In this document: piece by piece, positions 35,047 to 49,009 of the stretch
Position numbering within the stretch: position 1 is the stretch's first letter
How the letters are laid out: each line of letters opens with the position of its first letter
NCBI GenBank assembly: GCA_035649175.1
Contig: DASRKB010000169.1
Span: 1-64,000, forward strand
Direction of reading: 5' to 3'
Origin: SCGC-AG-212-J23 sp035649175
Lineage (GTDB): Bacteria; Pseudomonadota; Gammaproteobacteria; Burkholderiales; SG8-39
Length of the DNA: 64,000 nucleotides
The notes under the pieces: model-generated
What the model saw: the letters and a program-made list of their open reading frames with translations, nothing else
Databases searched by the model: none
Told to the model about the DNA's origin: nothing
Made by a program: the position numbers and the translations under genes

Positions 35047-35580
35047 ATGAAGAATGCCGGCAACGTCTATCTCGTGGGCATGATGGGGGCGGGCAAGACC
35101 ACCGTAGGGCGCCTCCTCGCCCGCCGGCTGAAGCTGCGCTTCATCGACTGCGACCAGGAGCTTGAGCGGCGGTGCGGCGTCAAGATTCCGCTCATCTTCG
35201 AGATCGAAGGCGAGCCGGGCTTCCGGGCCCGCGAGTCGCAGGTGCTCGCGGCGCTCGCGGCGCTCGATGGCGTGGTGCTGGGCACGGGCGGCGGGGTGGT
35301 GCTCTCGGAGGAGAACCGCCGGCTGCTCGCCGAGCGTGGGACCGTGGTCTACCTGCGCGCAACGCCCGAGGACCTCTATGAGCGCGTCCGGCACGACCGC
35401 AACCGGCCCCTCCTTGCCGGTGCGGACCCGCTTGCGCGGTTGCGGGAGCTGCATGCGCAGCGCGATGCGCTATACCGCGCCACAGCCGATGTTGTCGTCG
35501 ACACCGGCAAGCAGACCGTGCTCGCACTGACGCGCGGGCTTATCGACAAGCTCGGAGCGCGATGGAAAGCCTCCGCGTAG
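35047..35580 (+). CDS. aroK: Shikimate kinase
   Basis: A 177-residue P-loop kinase that phosphorylates shikimate at the 3-OH. Walker A is GMMGAGKTT; the shikimate-binding Asp and Arg are in FIDCDQELERR and the following FRARES-like segment; GTGGGVVL is the Walker B-like loop; the lid Arg is in RDRNRPLL-type sequence (HDRNRPLL). Its 3' end overlaps aroB by 19 bases. The pilQ-aroK-aroB order is widely conserved. Confidence 0.96.
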   Translation: MKNAGNVYLVGMMGAGKTTVGRLLARRLKLRFIDCDQELERRCGVKIPLIFEIEGEPGFRARESQVLAALAALDGVVLGTGGGVVLSEENRRLLAERGTVVYLRATPEDLYERVRHDRNRPLLAGADPLARLRELHAQRDALYRATADVVVDTGKQTVLALTRGLIDKLGARWKASA

Positions 35581-36635
35581 CGCTCGGCGACCGCTCGTAT
35601 CCTATCCATATCGGCAGTGGCATCCTCGCCGACCCCGGCCTCTACGCGCCCAGCCTGAAGGGCAGCGCCGCGATCATCACCAACACGGTGGTGGCACCTC
35701 TATATGTGGCGAAGGTCAAGGAGGCCCTTAGGGGCGCGCGGATTACCGAGATCGTCCTGCCCGACGGCGAGGAAGCGAAGAGGTGGCAGGTACTTGACCA
35801 CGTATTCGACGCGCTGCTCGAGGCCCGCTGCGGGCGCGACACGCTCGTCGTGGCGCTCGGGGGAGGGGTCATCGGAGATCTGGCCGGGTTCGCCGCCGCG
35901 GTCTATCAGCGCGGCGTCGACTTCGTGCAGGTGCCGACGACGCTGCTTGCCCAAGTCGACTCTTCGGTGGGCGGCAAGACCGCCATCAACCATCCGCGCG
36001 GCAAGAACATGGTGGGCGCGTTCCACCAGCCGCGCGCCGTGATTGCGGACCTCGACACGCTCGACACACTCCCGGATCGCGAGCTGCGCGCCGGGGTTGC
36101 CGAGGTGATCAAGCACGGCCTCGCCCTGGACGCAGAGCTCTTCGCCTGGCTCGAGGCGAACGTGGAGCGGCTGCTGGAGCGTGAGCGCGACGCGCTTACA
36201 CATGCAGTGCGCCGTAGCTGCGAGCTCAAGGCCGACGTGGTGGCGGCCGACGAGCGCGAGGGCGGTCGCCGGGCGCTGCTCAACCTCGGTCATACCTTCG
36301 GCCATGCCATCGAGGCAGGAACCGGATACGGGACATGGCTGCACGGAGAAGCGGTCGCTGCCGGGATGGTCATGGCGGCCGAGCTTTCCTGTAGGACGGG
36401 GAATCTGGGAAAGGAAGACGTCGCCAGAATCAAGAGCTTGATCGAGCGAGCTGGGCTCCCGGTCAGAGGTCCTGCGCTCAACCGCGAGGAGATGCTGCGG
36501 CTGATGGCGGTGGACAAGAAGTCCGCGGGCGGCCAGATTCGCTTCGTTCTTCTGGAGGCGATCGGGCGCGCGGAACTCCGTGGCGACGTCGACGGGCACG
36601 CGGTCCGCGAAGTCGTTGTCGCTGCATCGCAATAA
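35562..36635 (+). CDS. aroB: 3-Dehydroquinate synthase
   Basis: A 357-residue NAD- and metal-dependent enzyme that makes 3-dehydroquinate from DAHP. It has GGGVIGDLAGFAAAVYQRG, the substrate loop TLLAQVDSSVGGKTAINH, and metal ligands in EVIKHG and LNLGHTFGHAIE with a final His in WLHGEAVAAGM. The ATG at 35562 lies within aroK. Only 22 bases separate it from gltB. Confidence 0.97.
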   Translation: MESLRVALGDRSYPIHIGSGILADPGLYAPSLKGSAAIITNTVVAPLYVAKVKEALRGARITEIVLPDGEEAKRWQVLDHVFDALLEARCGRDTLVVALGGGVIGDLAGFAAAVYQRGVDFVQVPTTLLAQVDSSVGGKTAINHPRGKNMVGAFHQPRAVIADLDTLDTLPDRELRAGVAEVIKHGLALDAELFAWLEANVERLLERERDALTHAVRRSCELKADVVAADEREGGRRALLNLGHTFGHAIEAGTGYGTWLHGEAVAAGMVMAAELSCRTGNLGKEDVARIKSLIERAGLPVRGPALNREEMLRLMAVDKKSAGGQIRFVLLEAIGRAELRGDVDGHAVREVVVAASQ

Positions 36636-36657
36636 CTGTATATTCAACAGTCCAGTC

Positions 36658-41235
<4,578 letters not shown>

Positions 41236-41246
41236 TGGAGAGCTAA

Positions 41247-42710
41247 GTGGGCAAGATCACCGGGTTCCTTGAGTTCGAGAGGCTTGAGGAGCCGCACGAG
41301 ACCACCGAGGCGCGCAAGAAGCACTACCGCGAGTTCTACGCCCGGCTTTCCGACGAGGCGGCGGGCGTCCAGGGCGCGCGCTGCATGGACTGCGGCGTGC
41401 CGTTCTGCATGAGCGGCTGCCCGGTCAACAACATCATCCCCGACTGGAACGACCTCGTGTACCGGCAGGACTGGAAGCGCGCGATCGAGGTCCTACACTC
41501 CACCAACAACTTTCCGGAGTTCACCGGGCGAATCTGCCCCGCGCCCTGCGAGGAAGCCTGCGTGCTGCGCATCAACGAGGACGCCGTCGGCATCAAGTCG
41601 ATCGAGCACGCCGTTGCCGACAAGGCGTGGGAGGAAGGCTGGGTGCGGCCGCAGCCTCCCGCCGCGAAGACCGGCAAGAAGGTCGCCGTCGTCGGCTCGG
41701 GCCCCGCGGGCCTCGCGTGCGCGCAGCAGCTCGCGCGCGCCGGCCACGCGGTCACCGTATTCGAGAAGTCGAACCGCATCGGCGGCCTGCTGCGCTACGG
41801 CATTCCCGATTTCAAGCTCGAGAAAGGTGTGATCGACCGGCGCGTCGAGCAGATGCGCGGCGAGGGCGTGAAGTTCAAGACTTCCGTGCTGATCGGCAAG
41901 CAAGTCCCCGGCAAGGGGATCGTCAACGACTCACGCGACAGCGTGGCGCCCGGGAAGCTGCTCGCCGAGTTCGACGCGATCGTGCTTGCCGGTGGCGCCG
42001 AGCAGCCGCGCGACCTTCCGATCCCCGGACGCGAGCTCGACGGGGTGCACTTCGCGATGGAGTTCCTGCCGCTGCAGAACCGGCGCGTGGCCGGCGACGT
42101 GGTCCCCGAGGAGCTCTGGGCCACCGACAAGGACGTCGTTATCATCGGCGGCGGGGACACGGGCTCGGACTGCGTGGGGACCTCCAACCGGCACGGCGCG
42201 CGCTCCGTGACGCAGCTCGAGCTCCTGCCGATGCCGCCCGACGTCGAGCGCAACCCGGTATGGCCCTACTGGCCGACCCGGCTCCGCACCTCCTCTTCGC
42301 ATGAAGAAGGCGTGAATCGTGACTGGTCTGTCGCGACAAAGGCGTTTGTTGGAGAGAACGCCAAGCTGAAGGCGCTGCGGACCGTGCGCTTGGAGTGGAA
42401 GGACGGCAAGCCGGTGGAAGTCCCGGGCTCCGAGCGCGACATGCCGGCGGATCTCGTACTGCTCGCGATGGGCTTTGTCTCTCCGCTGCAATCGCTCTTG
42501 GACGAGTTCGGCGTCCACAAGGACGCCCGGGGCAATGCCAAGGCGCCGACCGAGGGCAAGGGTGCCTACGTCACTTCCGCGCCGAAGCTCTTCGCCGCGG
42601 GCGACATGCGCCGCGGCCAATCGCTGGTCGTCTGGGCGATCCGCGAGGGCCGGCAGTGCGCGCGCGCGGTCGACGAATTCCTCATGGGGGTTTCAGAGCT
42701 TCCGCGCTAG
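41247..42710 (+). CDS. gltD: Glutamate synthase small (beta) subunit
   Basis: A 487-residue FAD/Fe-S subunit that oxidises NADPH and passes electrons to GltB. The N-terminal [4Fe-4S] cysteines lie in CMDCGVPFCMSGCPV and CPAPCEEAC. The FAD dinucleotide fold is GSGPAGLACAQQLA with IGGLLRYGIPDFKLEK; the NADPH fold is IGGGDTGSDCVGTS. The GTG start at 41247 after a weak AGAGCTAA matches family length. The 3' end overlaps the convergent DUF2891 gene by 29 bases. Confidence 0.97.
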   Translation: MGKITGFLEFERLEEPHETTEARKKHYREFYARLSDEAAGVQGARCMDCGVPFCMSGCPVNNIIPDWNDLVYRQDWKRAIEVLHSTNNFPEFTGRICPAPCEEACVLRINEDAVGIKSIEHAVADKAWEEGWVRPQPPAAKTGKKVAVVGSGPAGLACAQQLARAGHAVTVFEKSNRIGGLLRYGIPDFKLEKGVIDRRVEQMRGEGVKFKTSVLIGKQVPGKGIVNDSRDSVAPGKLLAEFDAIVLAGGAEQPRDLPIPGRELDGVHFAMEFLPLQNRRVAGDVVPEELWATDKDVVIIGGGDTGSDCVGTSNRHGARSVTQLELLPMPPDVERNPVWPYWPTRLRTSSSHEEGVNRDWSVATKAFVGENAKLKALRTVRLEWKDGKPVEVPGSERDMPADLVLLAMGFVSPLQSLLDEFGVHKDARGNAKAPTEGKGAYVTSAPKLFAAGDMRRGQSLVVWAIREGRQCARAVDEFLMGVSELPR

Positions 42711-43632
42711 CCTCGGTGAGCGCGAGCAGCGCGAACGAGGCCAGCCAGTGCGTCCCCACGTAGTCGTCTTCCAGGTGCGGCAGGGCCGCGGCGAGATGCC
42801 GTTCGGCCGCCTCCGCGAACCCAAGGCGTCCAAGGCACCAGGCGCGCGATAGCGCCAGCCCATCCAGGTGCACCTGCTTGGCGTCGGCGCGGTCGAAGCC
42901 GGACGGCGGCACGCCCAGCGATCCAATGCCGCGCGGCAGGAAACCCGCCATCCAGGCAGCAAACTCCGTCAGGGGAAGCATCTCCTTCATCAGCAGCGCC
43001 TCCACCAGCGTAGGCGAGAGGAACTCATCCAGCGACGGCTCGTACGCGAGCGGCGCATCCCGGTCGGCGCCATACCAGCGTCGCGCCGCCCGCTCGACAC
43101 CATCGAGTAGCTCGCCGTCCCCCGTCGCGCGGGCAAAATCGAGGCCCAGGATGCAGGCGAATGCGGTGTTGCCGTGCGTTCCGGCGCGCACGGGGTAAGG
43201 GGCTTCGATGAAGCGCCGGAAACGGGCCGAGATCTCCCGCGCGAGCGGCGCGACCGCGGCTTCCCAGCGTGTGCCCGAGAGCTCAGCCCGAAGCTTGAGT
43301 AGCCAGGCCCAGCCGTAGGGGCGCTCGAACGTGCCGCCGGCGGGCCCCATCAGGTAGGCGAGCTCCGCGCCCATCGCCTCGTGCGACAGGTGGCGATCGA
43401 ACAGCGAATCGATCTTGGCTGAAGGAAAGCGCCGCCCCAGCCGTGCGAGCAGCCAGTGCATGTGCACCGCGGAGTGCCAGTCATAACTGCCGTAGAACGC
43501 CGGGTGCAGGCGGCAATGGTCGAGCCGCTCGCCCGGCGCGCCTACCAGGTGATCGAGCTTGTGGGGATAGGGGCGCGCCACGTTGGCGAGCGCGATCCGC
43601 GTGAAGCTCTCTGCCAGGGCCGGCGTGAGCAC
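42682..43632 (-). CDS. DUF2891 domain-containing protein
   Basis: A 316-residue soluble protein matching DUF2891, with an alpha/alpha toroid-like pattern and conserved HPAFYGSYDWHSAVHMHW, GPAGGTFERPYGWAWLLKL, GTHGNTAF and DYVGTHWLAS. The His/Trp/Asp-rich cores suggest a glycoside-active or other hydrolytic enzyme, but the family role is not established. It has a GTG start at 43632, 16 bases after the mgtC stop on the same strand, so the two are probably co-transcribed. Confidence 0.87.
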   Translation of the reverse strand: MLTPALAESFTRIALANVARPYPHKLDHLVGAPGERLDHCRLHPAFYGSYDWHSAVHMHWLLARLGRRFPSAKIDSLFDRHLSHEAMGAELAYLMGPAGGTFERPYGWAWLLKLRAELSGTRWEAAVAPLAREISARFRRFIEAPYPVRAGTHGNTAFACILGLDFARATGDGELLDGVERAARRWYGADRDAPLAYEPSLDEFLSPTLVEALLMKEMLPLTEFAAWMAGFLPRGIGSLGVPPSGFDRADAKQVHLDGLALSRAWCLGRLGFAEAAERHLAAALPHLEDDYVGTHWLASFALLALTEASAEALKPP

Positions 43633-43648
43633 CCCGGCGATGATGCGC

Positions 43649-44332
43649 CTACTCGCTGATGGGCACCAGCCGGAATTCGCGCACCGCGGGGTCTTCGCGC
43701 AGCGTGCGGGCGAGCCCGCCCATGTTCGACTCGTGCAGCGTGCGCAGGACGAGCTGGTACTCGAACTCGCGCCCCTCGCCGCTCAGCCGGTAGCTGATGC
43801 GCCGCACGTCGAAATCGTGTCGGCCTACCAGCTCGCGCAAGGCGCTCTCGCCCGCTACGGCATCGCGCGCGTAGCGTACGGTGCAGCGAACGTAGGATTC
43901 GGAGGTCATGTGCGATTCGATCCATCCGAGCACGGAGAGCGTGGCGAGCGTGAGGAACGTGCCGCAGGCCGCAGCCAGGTACATCCCGACGCCGGCGACG
44001 ATGCCGATCACGGCGGTGACCCAGATGGAGGCTGCGGTCGTCAGGCCGCGCACGGTCAGTCCCTCCTTGATGATCGCCCCGGCGCCGACAAAGCCGATGC
44101 CGGTCATGATGCCCTGCGCGACCCGCGTCGGGTCGAAGGCATCGGAGAGATCGGGAAACCACTTCTCGGCATGGACGCTCGCGAGCATCATCAGCGCGGA
44201 GGCAAGCGCGACGAGCGCGTGGGTGCGGAAGCCCGCGAAGCGGCCGCGATAGCTTCGCTCCAGGCCGATGACGGCACCGGCCGCCAACGCAGCGGCCAAG
44301 GGAGCGGCAATGTCCTGTAGCTCGGCCAGCAT
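43649..44332 (-). CDS. MgtC/SapB family membrane protein
   Basis: A 227-residue protein. The N-terminal MgtC domain has five hydrophobic spans with GLERSYRGRFAGFRTHALVA, GIGFVGAGAIIKEG and RGLTTAASIWVTAVIGI. The C-terminal cytosolic ACT-like domain covers about 150-227. MgtC proteins relate to Mg2+ homeostasis and inhibit F1Fo ATPase in Salmonella; the role in free-living bacteria is open. It is divergent from glmU across a 75-base gap. Confidence 0.92.
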   Translation of the reverse strand: MLAELQDIAAPLAAALAAGAVIGLERSYRGRFAGFRTHALVALASALMMLASVHAEKWFPDLSDAFDPTRVAQGIMTGIGFVGAGAIIKEGLTVRGLTTAASIWVTAVIGIVAGVGMYLAAACGTFLTLATLSVLGWIESHMTSESYVRCTVRYARDAVAGESALRELVGRHDFDVRRISYRLSGEGREFEYQLVLRTLHESNMGGLARTLREDPAVREFRLVPISE

Positions 44333-44376
44333 GGGGAGGAAAGCGCTAAAGTATCAAGGGCTTTCACAAACAGGAT

Positions 44377-44385
44377 GCTAGAATC
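44377..44385 (+). promoter_or_regulatory. Extended -10 promoter element for glmU
   Basis: TGCTAGAAT: an extended -10 (TG, one base, then TAGAAT, five of six consensus) with no recognisable -35. The predicted start point near 44392 leaves a 16-base leader before the glmU ATG. Confidence 0.4.
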
Positions 44386-44407
44386 GCGCTCCGATTCCGT
44401 AGGCCGG

Positions 44408-45772
44408 ATGGCGCTCGACATCATCGTTCTCGCGGCCGGGCTGGGAAAGCGCATGCGCTCCGACCTGCCCAAAGTGCTGCACCCCCTTGCCGGTCGGCCG
44501 CTGCTCGCCCATGTGCTGGACACCTCGCGCTCGCTCGGCGCGCGCGACACCTTCGTCGTGTACGGCCACGGCGCCGACAGGGTGCGCGGCGAGTTTCCGG
44601 ACGCGGCCGTAGAGTGGGTTCTGCAAGCGGAGCAGCTCGGCACGGGGCATGCGGTGCAGCAGGTCCTGCCGCGCCTCAAGAACGACGGCGATGTGCTCAT
44701 CGTCTATGGGGACGTTCCGCTGGTTCGCCAGGCGACGCTCAAGCGCCTTGCCGAAGCGGCGCGCGAGGGGCTCGCCGTGCTCACGGTGGATCTCGACGAT
44801 CCCGCGGGATATGGGCGCGTGGTTCGCGACCAGGCCGGGCGCGTGGCCCGCGTGGTGGAGCACAAGGACGCCTCGAGCGGCGAACGCGCAATTCACGAGG
44901 TGAACGCCGGCTTCTACGGCGTGAGCGCCCGGCGGCTTTCTGCATGGCTCGGAAAGCTGCAGAACCGCAATGCGCAGAAGGAGTACTACCTCACCGACAT
45001 CGTGGCCTTTGCGGTCGCGGATGATGTGCCGGTACTCGGCATCAAGGCTCAGGATGCCTGGGAGGTGGCCGGCGTGAACTCCAAGCGCGAGCTCGCCCTA
45101 CTCGAGCGCCAGGTCCAGCGCCGCGAGGCCGAGCGGCTCCTGGAGGCCGGGGTCACGCTCGCGGATCCGGCGCGCGTCGACGTACGCGGCGCGCTCGAGT
45201 GCGGGCGCGACGTGTCGATTGACGTCAATTGCGTCTTCCAGGGGCATGTGAAGCTTGGCGACGGGGTGCAGGTAGGTCCCAACTGCGTCCTGCGGGACGT
45301 CACCGTCGGCGCGCACACCGAGGTAAACGCGTTCTCGCACCTCGAGGAGGCGGAAATTGGCAGCGGCTGCCGCATCGGGCCGTACGCACGGCTGCGCCCG
45401 GGGAGCGCGCTCGCCGACGGCGTGCATATCGGCAACTTTGTCGAGGTGAAGGCGAGCCGACTGGGCACCGGCTCCAAGGCGAATCATCTCTCCTACGTCG
45501 GCGACGCCCAGGTGGGTGAGCGCGTCAACATTGGTGCCGGCACCATCACGTGCAACTACGATGGCGCGGCGAAGCATCGCACCGTGATCGAGGACGATTG
45601 CTTTATCGGCTCGGACGCGACGCTTGTGGCGCCGGTGACGATCGCGCGCGGCTCGTACATCGGTGCGGGCTCGACGATCAGCAAGGACACACCGGCCGAG
45701 CAGCTCACGATCGCGCGCGCCCGCCAGGTCTCGGTCCCAGGCTGGAAGCCGCGGAAGAAGAAGGGCGGCTGA
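44408..45772 (+). CDS. glmU: Bifunctional UDP-GlcNAc pyrophosphorylase / glucosamine-1-phosphate acetyltransferase
   Basis: A 454-residue enzyme for the last two steps to UDP-GlcNAc. The N-terminal uridyltransferase domain has LAAGLGKRMRSDLPKVLHPL. The C-terminal left-handed beta-helix of hexapeptide repeats runs from about residue 250, with the acetyltransferase His/Asn region NHLSYVGDAQVGERVNIGAG. A Lys-rich C-terminus is normal. The start at 44408 gives MALDIIVLAAGLG. It is followed by glmS after one base, forming a glmUS unit that feeds peptidoglycan and LPS. Confidence 0.97.
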   Translation: MALDIIVLAAGLGKRMRSDLPKVLHPLAGRPLLAHVLDTSRSLGARDTFVVYGHGADRVRGEFPDAAVEWVLQAEQLGTGHAVQQVLPRLKNDGDVLIVYGDVPLVRQATLKRLAEAAREGLAVLTVDLDDPAGYGRVVRDQAGRVARVVEHKDASSGERAIHEVNAGFYGVSARRLSAWLGKLQNRNAQKEYYLTDIVAFAVADDVPVLGIKAQDAWEVAGVNSKRELALLERQVQRREAERLLEAGVTLADPARVDVRGALECGRDVSIDVNCVFQGHVKLGDGVQVGPNCVLRDVTVGAHTEVNAFSHLEEAEIGSGCRIGPYARLRPGSALADGVHIGNFVEVKASRLGTGSKANHLSYVGDAQVGERVNIGAGTITCNYDGAAKHRTVIEDDCFIGSDATLVAPVTIARGSYIGAGSTISKDTPAEQLTIARARQVSVPGWKPRKKKGG

Positions 45773-45773
45773 C

Positions 45774-47585
45774 ATGTGCGGCATCGTCGGTGCGGCAGCG
45801 CAACGGGACATTGTGCCGGTTCTCGTCGAGGGACTTCGCCGGCTCGAGTACCGCGGCTACGACTCGTGCGGCGTGGCGCTGATGCGCGATGGCGCGATCG
45901 GGCTCGTGCGCACCGTCTCGCGCGTGGCGGACCTCGCAGCGCAGGTAAAGGGGTCCGCGGCCATGACCGGGATCGCGCATACCCGCTGGGCGACGCATGG
46001 CGCTCCCGCGACGGAGAACGCGCATCCGATCCTGTCACGCGGCGAGATCGCGGTGGTGCATAACGGCATCATCGAGAACCACGATGAGCTGCGCGCCGAA
46101 CTGCGCGGGCGCGGTTATGTTTTCCACAGCCAGACCGACACCGAGGTCATCGCGCATCTCGTGCACAGCCTGCACGGCGGCGACCTGCTCGAAGCGGTGC
46201 GCGCGGCCGTGGCGCGGCTGCACGGCGCCTACGCCATCGCGGTCGTGTCGCTGAAAAACCCCGGCACAGTCGTCGGTGCGCGCTCGGGAAGCCCTCTGGT
46301 CGTCGGCGTGGGCGAGGGCGAATGCTTCCTCGCGTCCGATGCCATGGCGCTCGCCGGGTCGACCGAGCGCATCGCCTACCTCGAAGAGGGCGATGTGGTG
46401 GAGATCCGCCGCGACCGCTGGCGCGTAGTGGACCGGGAGGGAAACGCCGCCTCGCGCCCGGTACGGGTGGTGAAGACCGGCACCGTGGCGGTCGAGCTCG
46501 GGCCCTATCGCCATTTCATGCAGAAGGAGATCTTCGAGCAGCCGCGCGCGGTGGCCGACACGCTGGAGAATGTCGCCGGAGCGACGCCCTCGCTCTTCGG
46601 CCCCGAGGCGCAAGCGGTGCTCTCCGACGCGAGATCGGTGCTCATCCTCGCCTGCGGCACGAGCCACTACGCCGGGCTGGTGGCAAGGAACTGGATCGAG
46701 GCGCTCGCCGGTCTGCCGTGTAACGTCGAGATCGCAAGCGAGTACCGCTATCGCACGAGCGTCCCGGACCCGCGCACGCTAGTCGTGGTGGTGTCGCAGT
46801 CAGGCGAGACCGCGGACACCCTCGCGGCGCTCAAGCATGCCCAATCGCTCGGCCAGCCCGCGACGCTCGCGGTCTGCAACGTCGCGACGAGCGCGATGAT
46901 GCGCATGACGCGACTCGCGTTCCTCACGCATGCGGGCGTCGAAATCGGCGTCGCGTCGACCAAGGCGTTCACCACCCAGCTCACGGCGCTCTTCCTGCTC
47001 GCGCTGACGCTCGCGAAGCTGAACGGCAGGCTGGACGCCCTCGAAGAGCAGAAGCACCTGAAGGCGCTCCGCCACCTGCCCGTGGCGCTCGGTGCCGTCC
47101 TTGCCCTGGAGCCCCATGTCATCGCCTGGTCGGAGCGATTCGCCCGGAAGGAGCACGCGCTCTTCCTTGGGCGCGGGCTGCACTACCCGATTGCGCTGGA
47201 AGGGGCGCTGAAGCTAAAGGAGATCTCCTACATCCATGCCGAGGCCTACCCGGCCGGGGAGCTTAAGCACGGGCCGCTCGCCCTCGTCACCAGCGACATG
47301 CCCGTCGTCACGGTGGCCCCGAACGACGCGCTGGTCGAGAAGCTGAAGTCCAACATGCAGGAGGTACGGGCGCGGGGCGGCGAGCTCTATGTCTTCGCCG
47401 ACGCCGATACCCGGATCACCCCCTCGGCGGGCGTCAACGTCGTGCGGCTGCCGGAGCACTACGGGCTGCTTTCCCCGATTCTGCACGCGGTGCCGCTGCA
47501 GCTCCTTGCCTACCACACCGCGCTCGCCCGGGGGACGGACGTCGATAAGCCGAGGAATCTGGCCAAGTCGGTCACAGTAGAATAA
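45774..47585 (+). CDS. glmS: Glutamine--fructose-6-phosphate aminotransferase (isomerizing)
   Basis: A 603-residue enzyme that makes glucosamine-6-phosphate. The N-terminal class II amidotransferase starts MCGIVGA with the nucleophile Cys exposed after Met removal. Two SIS domains carry the sugar-phosphate loops CGTSHYAG and SQSGETADT; the C-terminus ends LAKSVTVE, the conserved loop. No glmS ribozyme is possible in the one-base gap to glmU. It is in an operon with glmU. Confidence 0.97.
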   Translation: MCGIVGAAAQRDIVPVLVEGLRRLEYRGYDSCGVALMRDGAIGLVRTVSRVADLAAQVKGSAAMTGIAHTRWATHGAPATENAHPILSRGEIAVVHNGIIENHDELRAELRGRGYVFHSQTDTEVIAHLVHSLHGGDLLEAVRAAVARLHGAYAIAVVSLKNPGTVVGARSGSPLVVGVGEGECFLASDAMALAGSTERIAYLEEGDVVEIRRDRWRVVDREGNAASRPVRVVKTGTVAVELGPYRHFMQKEIFEQPRAVADTLENVAGATPSLFGPEAQAVLSDARSVLILACGTSHYAGLVARNWIEALAGLPCNVEIASEYRYRTSVPDPRTLVVVVSQSGETADTLAALKHAQSLGQPATLAVCNVATSAMMRMTRLAFLTHAGVEIGVASTKAFTTQLTALFLLALTLAKLNGRLDALEEQKHLKALRHLPVALGAVLALEPHVIAWSERFARKEHALFLGRGLHYPIALEGALKLKEISYIHAEAYPAGELKHGPLALVTSDMPVVTVAPNDALVEKLKSNMQEVRARGGELYVFADADTRITPSAGVNVVRLPEHYGLLSPILHAVPLQLLAYHTALARGTDVDKPRNLAKSVTVE

Positions 47586-47629
47586 TCTTGCCGTTGTAAT
47601 TTCGAGGTTTCTCAGAAAGGGAGGAGGAC

Positions 47630-48937
47630 ATGAAGGTCAGGCAATCCATTGCGGCTGTTGCCCTAGCGGCGTTTTTCGCCTCTTCGGCGCACGCGCAGAC
47701 TGAGGTCCAGTGGTGGCACTCCATGGGCGGCGCGCTCGGCGAGGCGCTGAACGGCCTCGCCGACAAGTTCAACGCCGAGCAGAAGGACTACAAGATCGTT
47801 ACGTCCTACAAGGGTCAATACCCTGAGTCGATGACGGCGGCGATTGCGGCGTTCCGCGCCGGCCAGGCGCCCCACATGCTGCAGGTCTTCGAGGTCGGCA
47901 CCGCCACGATGATGGCGGCCAAGGGCGCCATCAAGCCGGTGTACCAGCTCATGAAGGAGGCGGGCGAGCCCTTCGACCCGAAGGCCTACCTGCCGACGGT
48001 GACGGGCTACTACAGCGACGCCAAGGGCAACATGCTGTCGCTCCCGTTCAACAGCTCCACCGCGCTCTTCTACATCGACCGCAACAAGTTCAAGGCGGCG
48101 GGCCTGAAGCCCGTGCCGCCCAAGACCTGGAAGGAGCTCGTCGCCGCCGCGGAGAAGCTGAAGGCAGCCGGTCAGGACTGCATCTACACCACCGGGTGGC
48201 CGTCGTGGGTGCATATCGAGAACTTCAGCGCCTGGCACAACGTGCCGATCGGCACCAAGCAGAACGGCATGGCCGGGTTGGACACGCAGTACACCTTCAA
48301 CTCGCCGCTGCATGTGCGCCACGTCTCCATGCTTGCCGACATGGCGAAGCGGGGACTGTTCACGTATGCCGGGCGTACGAACCAGGCCGATTCGCGGTTT
48401 GCGGCCGGCGAGTGCGCGATGGCGACGATCAGCGCCGGGGCGCTGGGCAACATCATTAAGACCGGCAAGACCGACTGGGAGATCAGCGTCCTCCCCTATC
48501 ACGACGACGTGAAGGGCGCGCCGCAGAACGGCATCATCGGCGGGGCCTCGCTTTGGGTGATGAGCGGCCGCAAGCCCGAGGAGTACAAGGGCGTGGCCAA
48601 GTTCATGTCGTTCCTGTCGCGCCCCGAGATCCAGATGGAATGGCACACCAAGACGGGCTACGTGCCGATCACGCTGGCGGCCTACGAGATGACCAGGAAG
48701 TCGGGCTTCTACGACAAGAACCCGGGCCGCGACATGGCGGTGCGCCAGCTCACCAACAAGGCGCCGACGGCCAACTCGCGGGGCCTGCGCTTCGGCAACT
48801 TCGTGCAGGGGCGCACGGTGATCGAAGAGGAGCTGGAAGCGGCCATCGCCGGCCGCAAGACGGCGAAGGCGGCCCTCGATGACGCCGTGAAGCGGGGCAA
48901 CGAGATCCTCAGGCAGTTCGAAGCCGCTAACAAGTAG
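47630..48937 (+). CDS. ugpB: Glycerol-3-phosphate / glycerophosphodiester ABC transporter binding protein
   Basis: A 435-residue periplasmic binding protein, closely similar along its length to remembered E. coli UgpB. Shared stretches include YKIVTSYKGQYPESM, QVFEVGTATMMAAKGAIKPVY, LPFNSSTALFYI, IIGGASLWVM and EWHTKTGYVPIT. Signal peptide cleavage follows AHA near 22. UgpB binds sn-glycerol-3-phosphate and glycerophosphodiesters such as glycerophosphocholine. A strong AGGGAGGAGG precedes the ATG. It heads a seven-gene plus-strand unit. The downstream catabolic genes suggest that the real cargo carries a methylated amine headgroup (inference). Confidence 0.92.
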   Translation: MKVRQSIAAVALAAFFASSAHAQTEVQWWHSMGGALGEALNGLADKFNAEQKDYKIVTSYKGQYPESMTAAIAAFRAGQAPHMLQVFEVGTATMMAAKGAIKPVYQLMKEAGEPFDPKAYLPTVTGYYSDAKGNMLSLPFNSSTALFYIDRNKFKAAGLKPVPPKTWKELVAAAEKLKAAGQDCIYTTGWPSWVHIENFSAWHNVPIGTKQNGMAGLDTQYTFNSPLHVRHVSMLADMAKRGLFTYAGRTNQADSRFAAGECAMATISAGALGNIIKTGKTDWEISVLPYHDDVKGAPQNGIIGGASLWVMSGRKPEEYKGVAKFMSFLSRPEIQMEWHTKTGYVPITLAAYEMTRKSGFYDKNPGRDMAVRQLTNKAPTANSRGLRFGNFVQGRTVIEEELEAAIAGRKTAKAALDDAVKRGNEILRQFEAANK

Positions 48938-48942
48938 TGGAA

Positions 48943-48977
48943 AAGGGGGGCCGCGACAGAACGTCTCCGCCCCCCTT
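48943..48977 (+). terminator. Hairpin between ugpB and ugpA (possible attenuator)
   Basis: AAGGGGGG pairs with CCCCCCTT across a 19-base loop. There is no T-run, so it is more likely to stabilise the ugpB mRNA end or attenuate read-through than to stop transcription fully. Confidence 0.5.
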
Positions 48978-49009
48978 CACAACCCCCCGCCGCCGCTAGC
49001 GATCGTCGC

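Noticed and set aside
36636..36657. ACTGTATATTCAACAGT palindrome before gltB, resembling a LexA box
   Set aside because: The CTG and CAG half-sites are separated by 9 bases, one short of the 10 of the gammaproteobacterial LexA consensus, and there is no SOS-type gene here.
45773..45773. glmS ribozyme upstream of glmS
   Set aside because: Only one base separates glmU and glmS, and such ribozymes are known from Gram-positive bacteria.
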